Shown: positions 23,501-33,474 of the stretch, piece by piece
Position numbering within the stretch: position 1 is the first letter of the stretch
Layout: each line of letters starts with the position of its first letter
From: Neopestalotiopsis rosae
Taxonomy: Eukaryota > Ascomycota > Sordariomycetes > Amphisphaeriales > Sporocadaceae
Length of the DNA: 64,000 bases
NCBI GenBank assembly: GCA_023078685.1
Contig: JALGAS010000009.1
Location: 310,001-374,000, forward strand
Direction of reading: 5' to 3'
Translations under genes and position numbers: made by a program
The notes under the pieces: generated by a model
Told to the model about the DNA's origin: nothing
The model's database searches: none
Seen by the model: the letters and a program-made list of their open reading frames with translations, nothing else

Positions 23501-24839
23501 TGCTCGGGCACAGGTTCACAAGCAGATTGAAGCTGCGCATCCCAACATTGAGGCCGAAACAGGCATGCCAACCATGCTCCTCGCTTCCTATGTCGCATCC
23601 AAGATTTTCAAGGCACTCTCAACCATGTTCAGCGGTGCCCACGACATTCAATACTGGCTTGCCGAGTGCGCTGGTCGTGTGTGCCGAGCTTTGAGCTCGG
23701 AGCAACTGGACAACATGGCTGCTATGGCTGAAGCACAAAATGCAGCGCCGGTTGCCGAAGAGCCAAAAACGAAAAAGAAAGTCAAAGCGCTGAAGCCGAA
23801 AGCAAGCGATGCCAAGAATGCAAAGAATCTCCTCGCAAGCGATCTTCTGAACCATTGGAAATCGACTATTGTGTGGACCACCCCTCTGCGACTGCCAGTC
23901 GTGCAACCCTACCGGAGAGGTGGCACTCGCACCATTTCTACAGCTCTCCAGGATTTGAACCTTGTCATTCCGGAGCGATCCGATCCCGTGAATCGACGAA
24001 AGCAATTGCAGGCATTTCCGCCCAATTTCATTCACTCCCTCGACGCCAGTCACATGCTTCTCTCGGCTCTGGAGTGCGATGCCAAGGGCCTGTCCTTTGC
24101 CGCCGTGCATGATTCTTTCTGGACCCACGCTGCCGACGTCGACGTGATGAACAGTGTCTTGCGAGATTCATTTATTCGCATTCACAAGGAAAACGTTATT
24201 GAGCGGTTGGCATCCGAATTCGAAGCCCGGTACAAGGGCTCGCTTTATCTGAACTCACTTGAGCTTGGCTGCGCTGTCGAGAAGGAGATCGTGGCTTTCC
24301 GGGCCGAGACACGCCTGTCAGCAAACGATGAAGTGCTCTTGGAACGCGAGCGACTTAGACTCCTAGAGTCCTCGGACCCGATGGAAGTCGAACAAGGCCA
24401 GCAGATGCGGACACCGGCAAGTATCTTTGCTGAGCACAATGCAGCTCTTGAGTCCGTCGCGGAATCAGAGATTGATGAGATCGGCCTGGGCAACGTCCCA
24501 TCTCCCGACGAAATCGTCAAGTCTGCCCTTGAGGAGAGCAGTACGAGTTCTGATGTCAAGTACAATGTCGACGACCCGGAAAGGGTCAAGCGCTTCCTCA
24601 CAACCAGTGCCTTTCAAAACGAGATGGCAAAGCCTCTGAAGCCCAAGGCCAAGAAAACACGTTCATCTGTTATGGGCGTCTGGCTTCCGATGAAGTTCCC
24701 CGAGTTGCCCAAAAAGGTATGTAGTTTTGCTGGTTTGGAACTACCTCTTGCGTTTTGCCATTATCTTGTACTAACATTATTATTACAGGGTGAATTCGAC
24801 GTCACACAATTGAAAGACAGCCAGTATTTCTTCTCATAA
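20556..24839 (+). CDS. RPO41: Mitochondrial DNA-directed RNA polymerase
   Basis: Exons 20556-24716 and 24789-24839 give 1403 residues. It is the single-subunit, T7-like polymerase that transcribes mitochondrial DNA. The start at 20556 gives an Arg/Ser-rich presequence (MFVRPSAQRSLSLPRL). The frame is open a little further 5' but only from a TTG. Visible polymerase motifs are DFRGRAYPIPTYLNHMG near residue 777, motif A VQQDGTCNGLQHY near 895 (catalytic Asp about 898), motif B KVVKQTVMTNVYGV near 965, and motif C VHDSFW near 1185 (second catalytic Asp). A Lys-rich insertion (about 1070-1095, EEPKTKKKVKALKPK) lies between B and C. The small final exon ends DSQYFFS; reading through the intron keeps the frame open but replaces the natural LPKKGEFDV junction. 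Confidence 0.97.
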   Translation: MFVRPSAQRSLSLPRLTTIRRPQLTSTSSLCRSVAGAGTSSQRLLVTRPDLLPWKRRSERVSHGTQHDRSLATAIDDARGQEDMPFGLPAYAQSPQSQRNLAPYELRHFDPSNPIIVKSGLEAPIRLRTTPQGVPGDVESMLSVFDACLHVAHLDRAALVLKRFDDSELLPGQELIKLHNKYLAANIERFYSQPDGKWAESMQAWYETQIRAKGLPQTPETIAYMLKISLLSGQDMDKLERRINRYMGMVPGDLGWKVYQYSDILSDQDLAKITNLCTVHKYSPEDWITEGEDSSQLQLADENITQDATATAGTAVDPEGEVLAVKQKGLGLKTLRNVLSFFDDIRGVDISKLPLAEQREIQARMEKDCVDAAINRWREEHQALMKMGRNTSLSTNALNSQLYDWQCALEKRIKEDMKLMDVAEAQETKSADDLDKILIAPFFRQSSPARLAAITILSVLNSTASADSDNGPTIAIAVSALAKAVEDDVRLQRNHEARKSKKARRRVLRREAAETTQAASPSASSMSPDNSQAEQVEESSHEFTNWPVVIKTKIGAFLTLALIDTAKVTVTREHPETKALISQVQPAFSRSTIFKKGKRVGMVMPNKFLTELMKREPRADFLARHLPMLVEPEPWSKFDKGGFLEFPTSIVRIKNGEKDQKVYTEAAIKRGDLEQVCKGLDVLGRTAWKVNRPVFKVMLEAWNSGEEIANFPPLHPNIPLPPEPEYSEDPMARKQWITQVKTIENEKAGLHSERCFINFQMEIANSFKDQTFYFPHNMDFRGRAYPIPTYLNHMGADNSRGMLLFANGKELGESGLRWLKVHMANVAGFDKASISERQAFADEHMDKIIDSATNPLGGERWWLKAEDAWQCLAACFELKAAMELPDPTKYVSSLPVQQDGTCNGLQHYAALGGDLWGAQQVNLTPGDRPADVYSAVADLVKASIKEDVKDDNPLAKIMDGKITRKVVKQTVMTNVYGVTFIGARAQVHKQIEAAHPNIEAETGMPTMLLASYVASKIFKALSTMFSGAHDIQYWLAECAGRVCRALSSEQLDNMAAMAEAQNAAPVAEEPKTKKKVKALKPKASDAKNAKNLLASDLLNHWKSTIVWTTPLRLPVVQPYRRGGTRTISTALQDLNLVIPERSDPVNRRKQLQAFPPNFIHSLDASHMLLSALECDAKGLSFAAVHDSFWTHAADVDVMNSVLRDSFIRIHKENVIERLASEFEARYKGSLYLNSLELGCAVEKEIVAFRAETRLSANDEVLLERERLRLLESSDPMEVEQGQQMRTPASIFAEHNAALESVAESEIDEIGLGNVPSPDEIVKSALEESSTSSDVKYNVDDPERVKRFLTTSAFQNEMAKPLKPKAKKTRSSVMGVWLPMKFPELPKKVCSFAGLELPLAFCHYLVLTLLLQGEFDVTQLKDSQYFFS

Positions 24840-25757
24840 GCAAAATGTCATGGTTGTAGAGTACGATATCATATAGCTCCGTTTAGTGAGCTTGACATTA
24901 ACAGCGATTGCATCTCATGGGCGTTAACGAGGAAAAGGCGTCACAATTCAACGAAAATTAAAAAGAAGGGGTTCGGATATGTTCATTTCTGTATATATTC
25001 TGTATGATTATGCATTGTATGATATAAAACAGCTGGGGGCACCTTTGGATAAAGGTTAGAATCAAAATGGCTGCATGGGCACCAGTGGACGAGGGCACAT
25101 CAGGCCTGTACTGTACTTTAAATCAAAGAAAACAGTAAAACTTACTCCGACTCAGTATAAAGAACAGATTCGAGATAAAAGTAACGTATTCTAGACACAG
25201 TCTAGGAAACATCGTTCTGATTTGACCCTGTCTCGAAATCTCCTTTTCTCTTCCCATCCCCCCTGAGTGCAATTCACATACGAATCACACAGCGGCAAGC
25301 TGACCAAACATCAGCCGCCACCAATAATCTTTGCTGACGGGCAACCCGTGATACCCTGCAACATTCGAGCGCCCCCGGAAAACAATCTTAAATACTCATT
25401 CGGTTGTTCGGATTGCGGCTGAAATTCCGTCCTACATACGCCATTCCAACGCTTTGCACCACACTCGGCTTTTACCACCGTTTAGTTCAGTGTAGGGAGA
25501 TATTCCATCAGCCCAGAACGTTCATTGGGCTTTGTAGTGGGTTGCACGTTGAGCAAGTCAGTTTGAGCACTATTTAGGTTATGCTGTTGAGTAATATGGA
25601 CATTTTTCGTAAACTTTCTTTTCCCTTCAAAAAGCTATCTCTGGGTGGAAACCCCGCTTGATATCTACCTGAGCCCGTAAGAACTGATAGAGACACCCAT
25701 GAAAACAACAGACTAAAGGCAAAGAGCACCACATCATTCGTCAAATTGCGAATACCT
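24840..25757. other. Convergent intergenic, RPO41 / Cys-rich protein
   Basis: AT-rich 3' regions of two convergent genes. No repeats or RNA genes recognised. Confidence 0.4.
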
Positions 25758-26462
25758 TTAATACCCCGCAGAAGAAGAAAGCGCCGGGCAGCCCTCGGGC
25801 AACCAGCACGAGACCTCGTCGGTGGGGTCCGCGGCATCGGTGGCGGTGGCGGTGGCCGGGCATCCCGTGGTCTCGATAATGGTCTCGGTGGGGATGTTGC
25901 ACTGGCCGCAGGTGGGACAGGCGCCGTCGACGTAGGCCGTGGCCGTGGTCGGGCAGCAGTCGGTCGCGCAGGGCACCTGGCTGGTGGTCACGTAGATGAA
26001 CAAGGGGCAGACGAGGGTCGAGTCCGCCGTGCAGGCCGAGCAAGTTGCTATTTTGATCTCAATTAGTAATTTGTACTTGGCGTGTTGGATGGCTCTTCTC
26101 ATAGAAAGTGATAGTAGAGCAGAATATGAAATAACGGATTGTCAAAAAGTGTTGGGCTTACCTGGACGAGTGGTGCTCGTGTAAGTAAAGCAGTTGACAG
26201 AGACACCGCCAGTGGTGTGCTCAAAGTCATCCCACGTCGTCAAGCAGCTGCCGGGGATGGACGGCTCTGGCACTGTTCCGTAGTCACGTCTAATGGGCGC
26301 TGGCGTAATTTGCGCGGCAGGGACGGCAGCACTGTGAGATATCATGGTTAGTATAGGTTTTCAATAACGACAAGAGAAGCGTTGAAGCTGATTTTTGACT
26401 TACACGCCGGCGATGTTGTAGCAGAGGGCCACAAGGGCGACAAGAGCGGAACGGTAGAGCAT
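25758..26462 (-). CDS. Cysteine-rich secreted protein, Thr-rich
   Basis: Three exons in transcript order, 26462-26404, 26331-26162 and 26047-25758, give 172 residues with matching phases. The start MLYRSALVALVALCYNIAG is a signal peptide. The mature part is rich in Thr and Ala and carries many cysteines, including a CC pair and CxxC pairs (TCSACTADS, CPTCGQCN), with a last Cys pair SCWLPEGCP. There is no transmembrane segment and no GPI-type hydrophobic tail. It is a secreted fungal cell-surface or effector-like protein by composition; no family recognised. The frame containing the last 30 codons also looks open on the other strand, which is a GC-rich shadow. Confidence 0.8.
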
Positions 26463-27744
26463 CTTGTAAATTTTTTAGACCCTGGAGTCTTTTCCTTCTT
26501 TGCTTGGAGTATAAAAGAATCAAGGTGGGCGAGGTGAAGTCTGAGCAAGTGGTGATCGACAAAATTTCTGATTCGAAGCGTGGGAGCTCATTCATATAGA
26601 TTTTCAACTTTAGTATAAGTCGTCTATACGACCGGTAGCCCGACCCGTCTCCTAGGACCTCAATAAGCTTAACTTGCCTCGGTTTCTTTCCCAAGGATCG
26701 TCCGTAAGCCTAATTGGCTTTTGAGCAGTAAACCCTCCAAAGGGCCAAGAGTGAGAATATAGCACGGTTCGGTCAACGGCTTATTTTTGCTCGGCGGTGG
26801 CTGTGAGGTTTGGCAACTTCGGAAGCCAGTACCGCTATGATCAAGGGATGTTGTGAAGGGACTCGAAGGACTATGAAGGATTGCCAAGCTGCAAGGCACT
26901 CGAACACGAGTCCAGCTGATGCATCAAATGAAGAAGCATGTTTCTCGCTTCGAAAAATGTCGTCAAATTCCTCTACGGCATGGACGGGTTTGACGGGACG
27001 ACCTTGGATAGTAGTGCCGATCTGCCCCCAAGCAGACCAATTGAGTCTCGGGACGAGCGGCCATAGGATCGACAGAGTCTGAGAGCATGTCGCCTTGCCC
27101 AGGAGCCCAAGCAAGCCCCAAGCAAGTTGGCAAGCCCAGGTACGGGACCGTTCCGTGGTCTGAACAGCAGCGGCGGCGTCATTATCTGTTGAGACTCGCC
27201 GTTTTCGTGCGACGAACCATGGAAATGGCAGCTAGGCAAACTTTCCTTAACCTTACAACTCGGCTACTTCCCGCGAACGCTGCCAGATCTCTGCAGGTGC
27301 GTGCGACTCTCCAATCTGCTGTTTCGTGGAAATTCTAAAATAGTGTGACCAACCTGTGCTGACAAGCTCAGCTCCCGTCGCTTGGCACTTGTAATTGTAG
27401 GGCTTTTTTAGTTTGGGAAAAGGAATGCCAGGACAACGCCACATTACCGCACGTATTCTGTCAAGAACATGCCCCTCCAAGGCGAGGGAGGTCACGAAAG
27501 GAGGGCCGGCAGATATTCTTCTTTTGAACACTGACATTTGCTTCAAAGTCCCCAACGGTCTTTACATCACGGTTCATGTCGTAGCAATGAGAAAACTGGT
27601 TTCGGCCGAAGCAAGACGTCTTGAACCGGCACTTTGCGGAAATGTATCTTGTCACTTTGTCCCACGAATCGAATGTTTGCTTGCTCTGAACGCAACATTT
27701 CTCTAAATTTTGAATGGTATCTTTCTGGGTAATCTTCCGATAAT
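26463..27744. other. Intergenic, Cys-rich protein to ARC1
   Basis: Promoter of the Cys-rich protein and the ARC1 3' region. A minus-strand frame at 27114-26773 (113 codons) has no motif, no introns and no clear neighbours in frame, so it is left uncalled. Confidence 0.35.
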
Positions 27745-28962
27745 TTATCGGACCGTAGCACCCTTCAGGCTCTTGACTGTGCAGACGCCACCGCTCTTGG
27801 TAACCAACTTTCCGAGTCCAGTCTTACCCGTCTCCTTGACCTCGCCAGCGTCGAATGCGACCTCGAGGCTGTCGGTGGTGGTAAAGCCGGGCTGGAACGT
27901 CTCCCAGACCTTCTTCTTGGGGTTCAAGACACCCTCGGGCTCGCCCTCCCAGCCCTCAAAGTAGACGCGCTCACCGGCCTTGGCATCAGCAGGCGGGCTT
28001 GCGAGCTCAACTGGGCCCTTGTGGTCATCGGCTTCACCCTCCTTGAGCTTGGGCGATGCGGCGAGCACCATGGCGCATGACTTGATACCGCGCATCTTGA
28101 CGGGCTTGAGGTTGGCAACAACCACAACCTTGCGTCCCTGCATCTCCTCGAGCGGCACCAGACCGTTGAGACCCGAGCATACAGTTCGGCAAATCTGGCC
28201 CTCGTACTCTGTGTAGTCCTCTGTGACCTCCTTGTCACCCATGGCAATGGTGGAAACATACAAGCTGTCGGCTTCGGGGTGCTTGATGGCCTTGAGAATG
28301 TGACCAACACGGAGATCGATCAGAGCGGGGGTAGGAACGGCAGCGGCAGCAGGGGCCTTTTGGGGCTTGGGCTGCTTCTGCTTCTTCTCCTTGGGCTTCT
28401 GTTGCTGCTCACCACCAACGCCAGCAGCAGCGGCAACGGCGGCGCCAGCCTCGACGACGGTGTCCTTGACGGTGGCAGCGGCGGCCTTCGTGCGGTCGGC
28501 GAGAGTAGCCTGCTCACCACCACCGGACTTGGCGGCGGCGGCGGCGGCAGCCTCCTTCTCCTTGAGCTTCTTCTTCTCGGCCTTGGCATCAACCGGAGGC
28601 TTGACGTAGAGGACCTCTTCCTGGTCAACGTTGAACTTGTCCTGGTCCTTCAGCTCGAGGCCAAAGATGTTTGAGTTTTGGACAAAGTCGAGGTGACGGA
28701 CAATGTATGGGTGTCCTTGCTCGCCAGTGCGCTGCTCGGCAGTCCACTTGGCGACGGCCGGGGCCAGGGCCTGGTAGATGGAGACATCAGCCTTGGAGGG
28801 CTTGGTGCCTAGGAGGGTGGTTCGGGTCGACAGGTGAGTGTTGAGCGACTCGAGGATGGACGAGTCGGAAGGCGACGACTTGAGACGGTCGGCAGTGGTG
28901 GTCCATTGCTGGATCTCCGTCTCCTCGGCGGGGGTGTAAGTCTGGGACGAAATGGCAGCCAT
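27745..28962 (-). CDS. ARC1: ARC1-like tRNA-binding aminoacyl-tRNA synthetase cofactor
   Basis: Single exon, 405 residues. Arc1 holds cytosolic methionyl- and glutamyl-tRNA synthetases and delivers tRNA to them. Three parts are visible. An N-terminal GST-C-like domain (residues 1-110) contains KPSKADVSIYQAL. A long Lys/Ala/Gln-rich linker follows (about 120-210, with EKKKLKEKEAAAA and KEKKQKQPKPQK). The C-terminal EMAP-II-like OB-fold tRNA-binding domain starts near residue 215 (DLRVGHILKAIKHPEADSLY) and has the conserved NLKPVKMRGIKSCAMVLAAS. The linker's codon bias opens antisense frames that are not genes. Its start is divergent from VMA16. Confidence 0.93.
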   Translation of the reverse strand: MAAISSQTYTPAEETEIQQWTTTADRLKSSPSDSSILESLNTHLSTRTTLLGTKPSKADVSIYQALAPAVAKWTAEQRTGEQGHPYIVRHLDFVQNSNIFGLELKDQDKFNVDQEEVLYVKPPVDAKAEKKKLKEKEAAAAAAAKSGGGEQATLADRTKAAAATVKDTVVEAGAAVAAAAGVGGEQQQKPKEKKQKQPKPQKAPAAAAVPTPALIDLRVGHILKAIKHPEADSLYVSTIAMGDKEVTEDYTEYEGQICRTVCSGLNGLVPLEEMQGRKVVVVANLKPVKMRGIKSCAMVLAASPKLKEGEADDHKGPVELASPPADAKAGERVYFEGWEGEPEGVLNPKKKVWETFQPGFTTTDSLEVAFDAGEVKETGKTGLGKLVTKSGGVCTVKSLKGATVR

Positions 28963-29582
28963 TGTGTATGCTCGGATGGACGCAACGCTTCGAAAAGCAG
29001 GACGGAAGAGCCGAGGGAGTGACAGTTTGGCTGGAGTGGTGATTTTGCCTACAAATGTGCAGACAAACCTAATACAAATCTATCGTGGACTTGGTATGCA
29101 AAACGTCGTTTCTTGGTGGGGGAGATATTTGTAGATTTTTGGGCTGCATAGAAGAAGAGCTTTGGGTCATTGCAGCTGCCCCTCGCCTGTGTTGGCGGGG
29201 CTTGATTGAATCGATTGAGTCAGAGGTGTTCATAATCTAGTGAATGCTTTGCATAAAGACATAAAACATCCTTTGTGTCTGTACCGCTTATTATGCAATC
29301 GGAGCTAGGTATTACCCGAAGCCGTGACGTCCCATGCCCGGCCTGGCCTGGCTCAGGTCCCCAAGGCCCAATCAATCACTGAAGCAAGGTCCCAGTCCCA
29401 GCCAACCAGCCAGTCCCGTCTGAGCACCTTGCAGTTGAGTGGCATTGCCTAGCAGCTTAAACGTCGCTCGCGATAATCCCGTGAGCTCCCTTGAGCTGTT
29501 GTTGTCAAAGCTATTTCCCGCGCCACCAACGTCTGTCCATCGACTTTCCTCGTCTCGCCTCAGCATCCAAGAGTCTCTCAAG
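28963..29582. promoter_or_regulatory. Divergent promoter region ARC1 / VMA16
   Basis: 620 bp between two divergent housekeeping starts. Contains no supported coding frame. CT-rich sequence (29480-29580) precedes the VMA16 start. Confidence 0.4.
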
Positions 29583-30450
29583 ATGGGTGGTCTTACCTAT
29601 GGTCTGGGCAGCGCCTCGACAGCTCTCCTAGTTGTCGGAGCTTGTAAGTGCTCGTCATCTGGTTGCTCTCGTCAGTTGGCAAGATTGACGTAACTGACTT
29701 TGGCTTGTTTACAGACATGCTCTTCACCGGCAACGGCGAACAGTTCAACGTATATACATACCCACCCTCGACCGTCGCGATCGATAAACGATAGGACAGT
29801 ATACTCACCTGGATGAATTAGATCGGAGCCTTTCTCGAATCGATTTCGCCGTATGCGTGGGCAGATCTGGGCATCGCCCTCTGCATCGGTCTTTCCGTCG
29901 TCGGAGCAGCATGGTACGGGCAAAGCACTGGCAGCTCTTCTTCCGACACTGGATTCTAACAAGAGACAGGGGTATCTTCATCACGGGCTCATCTATTCTC
30001 GGTGCTGGTGTCAAGGCGCCTAGAATTCGAACAAAGAACCTAATCTCCATCATCTTCTGCGAGGTCGTCGCCATTTACGGAGTCATCATGGCCATCGTCT
30101 TCTCCTCCAAGGTCGGATACGTTGACGAAGCCGCCATCTTTGATGCCCAGTCCTACTACACCGGATTCGCGCTCTTCTGGGCTGGTCTTACCGTGGGAGG
30201 CTGCAACTTGGTTTGCGGTGTCGCTGTCGGCATCAACGGTAGTGGAGCTGCGCTGGCCGATGCAGCAGATGCAACTCTGTACGCGCCCCCTTGTCGATTT
30301 CCTTGATATTTGCGCCTGTTGGCTAACAAGTTGCATAGTTTCGTCAAGATCCTGGTCATCGAGATTTTCAGTTCTGTCCTCGGTCTTTTCGGTCTCATCA
30401 TCGGTCTCCTGGTCTCTGGCAAGGCCAACGACTTTGGCTGGAAGGGTTAA
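29583..30450 (+). CDS. VMA16: V-type ATPase proteolipid subunit c''
   Basis: Five exons, 29583-29643, 29715-29749, 29822-29913, 29970-30278 and 30339-30450, phases all consistent, about 202 residues. Subunit c'' is one of the rotor-ring proteolipids of the vacuolar proton pump. The extra N-terminal segment ([15 protein letters not shown]) distinguishes it from c and c'. The proton-binding Glu is in [16 protein letters not shown]. Further helices include [18 protein letters not shown] and a last helix ending LLVSGKAN. The frame ends DFGWKG. The high intron density in a short gene is typical of fungal proteolipid genes. Confidence 0.95.
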
Positions 30451-31489
30451 ACAAGTTCAAAAGTCGAAAAAACACTCCTCATGGTGAACACGATGTGAAA
30501 GTAGGGCGTATGTTGTAGTAGTATCACACACACAAGCATTCGGAGTTCGAAATGGATTCCCCCGGCGTTTGGCAGATGGTTCCCCGTGCGGCAAATTGCA
30601 TTGTGCAGTACTTTCGAAACTGTAACAGCAATGTAATTATAGGCGTCTCATTTATAACATGATTTTAGACAGAAACAGGGAAAACAGAAGCATATAAAAT
30701 TTTCCAACCATTTGCCAGGTCAAGTTCTCGTGTTATCCTCAGCATTCCAACTACGAATCCTAGTCCATCATCACAGTTATATGGTAATCAAGACTGACTT
30801 GAACATCTTCGTCCCAACCCATGCTGAAGACAAGGAATGAACTTGGACGCAAGAACCACGATGATGCTACTCGAGTATCAGCTCAAGTTCTTTCCCTGTG
30901 TCAACCTCAGCACCCTGATCTCGTCCTCTGTCTCTGTAATTGCTGCCTGTGGTATGTAGGATCATGTATATTGCAGTATCGCGTGATGACCAATACTATT
31001 GCACACTCTCTAGACAGAATGGTTGTCTGACCTGACACTCCACCGTCTGTCTTGTGAAGTCTGGGACACCTAGATGTCGAGAATCCAAGCTCCTCTGACC
31101 TGGCCAGCGTCTCGGATTTCCAATTTGCTTTAGATCGACGGCCTCTTGAAGTTGGTTTTCTCACGGCGGTTCATGGGGATTGGCAAAGAGAAGGCATGCA
31201 CTGGCACTTTGGCATAGGCAAAGAGCTTAGACTTTGTTCCAGGGAGACCAGAAGGTTCTTTGTACGGAGCTTTTCCGATACAGACAACACTTTATAAATC
31301 ATGATATCTCACTGTACTCCCCGCGGCTGTTTCTTTCCTACAAAGGTCTGATTTTCATTATTTGCGAAACCACAGCCAAGTGAACGGGCCTAGCAGAATC
31401 AGCAGGGAAAGAAGACTTTGTTGAGCTTGACTCTAGTTTGACATTGTAAGTGTAGATTAGGTGGCAGTTTCGGCGTCGGCGAAAAACAA
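30451..31489. other. Intergenic, VMA16 to orphan locus
   Basis: 3' region of VMA16 and AT-rich sequence. No coding frame or repeat I can support. Confidence 0.4.
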
Positions 31490-32183
31490 CTACTCTTCTA
31501 TAAACCTATCCAAATCCAGCTTGATCACGTCCCTGCCCTTTGAATTCACTATCAAGACAAAAGACAATCCACAGGTGTATACTCCAAGCCCCTGCGGTGG
31601 TAGCAGGCTCGAGTGTATCGTGTCCAGGTCAACACCCGACGAAGATATGAGCTCTCCGTTGTCGTCCAGCTCCAGGAAACCATTGTCGTCCATGTCGTAC
31701 AAGTGGCTTAAGTTAGACATCTTGGGCAAATGTCGTTGACAGCGTCGATACTCAGCGTAGTCGAGAGACTTGGCAGGTTGGGCTGTATACCTAGTATACA
31801 ATTGCCAGCAAGGCCCTCCCGACTCCTTGAACCACGGTTGTATGTTAAACGTGTCGATTAGCGTGGTAGCATCTGAGATACGGCAAGTACGGCTTCAACT
31901 CGGCTTGGCCTCTCTTTGAGGCATAGTACTCTTCGTACTGCTCATGGTTGGTGAAGTTGAACTTTGGATCGTCTCGCTGAGGGAAACCTCGGAGCCTGTT
32001 GACGCGACGGATAATATCAGGCATGTCGAAGTCGTAACTCTTGGTGTAAAGCCAAATGTAGTAGCTTCCGTCCAGGCGGGGGGCCCGGTAGGTCTCTTCC
32101 GTTGACCTGGACAGTGACGTTGAGCCACTGAGGGCCCTCGGTGATAGGCATCTTGGTGGAGTAGAGGTGATGGGGCGGCAAGG

Positions 32184-32746
32184 GGGTTGAGGATGTCCCT
32201 CAACCCAGCCACCTTGAGGGGGGAGGCGTTGCCTCGACCCATGCTCCTTGAGGGGGAGGCAGTACCTCAACCCACGGGGCGTCATCAAGGATCCAGATCA
32301 TGACTGAAAACTTCTTCAAGTCTTGAGGGGGACCCAAGCAGGTCAACCCATCCCGTGATCCGTCTGACTTCGATCTTCTCGACTTGGTGAGGGGCATTCT
32401 GGATCCAGTTGCTCCAGCTCGCCATATCCAGTCGATGATTGTTCGACGAGACGAGGAGCTGCACGTCGATATCCTCGTTGTTTGGGCTGACGGAGAAGTA
32501 CTCAAGTCTCTCTGGTTCAATCGTGACAACACGATGCTCCCGCTTGCATTCATGCTGCGTCGTGGGACAGGCGAAACGTGACAATACACGCGAGGCGGGA
32601 GAGTGGTGATGAATGCGTGTGTCTCGATGATTTGGGCGCTGGGATCGTCATGGGTCCAGCCATCTCCTTGGGGGGGGACCGTAGGTCAACCCAGTGATTG
32701 CGCTTCTCATCACTCGTCGTCTTGAGGGGGGCCATAGGCCAGCCCA
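32184..32746. repeat. Six dispersed 24-28-bp hairpin elements
   Basis: Copies at 32184-32207, 32214-32241, 32248-32274, 32323-32350, 32668-32693 and 32722-32746. The consensus on the plus strand begins TTGAGGGGGG and ends TCAACCCA (or GCC/CGACCCA). Each has a short inverted repeat whose arms co-vary between copies: GAGGC-gtt-GCCTC, TTGAGG...CCTCAA, GACC-gta-GGTC, GGCC-ata-GGCC, GGGTTGAGG...CCTCAACCC. The first three are clustered with 6-bp gaps. They lie inside the reading frames of the orphan locus. Confidence 0.75.
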
Positions 32747-33474
32747 TCTGGAGTAAACGACCTTCGAATTGGGAGTCGAGAGCATCGATGACCTCGTCTG
32801 CCTTCTCAGTCGTCATCAACGACTCCTGGTTCTCGTTGACGGTATCGTCATCAACAGCGGCGTCATCGTCGTTTGAGTTAGCACTGGTGGTGCTCTCATG
32901 GTCTTCATAGTTGATCTTAGCCTTCTTGGCGGCCTCGGGAGAACCAGGACTGCTTCTTCTGCGCTTGCGTGACGAGGAAGAAATTAGTATCATCTACCGT
33001 TCTTGGAAAGCAACAGATCTTACGGGGTCCTCGGTGGCATCGTCCATCGACTGTTTATTGTCTTCTTCGTTCTCTGCGACGAAGAGACTCTCCTCCTCGG
33101 ACTATCAAGCGTGTAAGTATTAAGAATAGCTAGATAACACCGTAATTAAGATGGACTAAGTACATACCTCTTCTTGCTGCTGACCATCAGCCTTCTCGGA
33201 CTTCTCGGCCCCCAGGGGGGAGGGGGGTGAAGCCAGAGAGGCCAGGTCCAGCACCTCCCTCGCGGCGGAAGTTGTACGGTCTAAACCCGGAGGTCCCTGA
33301 AGACTCTCGTCGAGACGAACCAGCTCTCCATTGGAGTCTAGCTCCAGGAAGCCATTGTCGTCCATGTCATATGAGTGGCAAAAGCTCCACATGATGAATG
33401 GATATTGTCTATCGGGAAGCAATTAGTATTTTGTTCTTAGTTGTCGGCGCAGAGTACAGAAAGGCACGTGAACA

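Noticed and set aside
26773..27114. 113-codon minus-strand frame
   Set aside because: No motif, intron or context evidence; could equally be chance.
32184..32746. Hairpin elements as ultra-short GT-AG introns
   Set aside because: On the minus strand several start GT and end AG, but GT-AG lengths (24 and 26 nt) do not give the frame shifts needed, and they are far below fungal intron size. Removal of the whole 26- and 28-nt units does fit.
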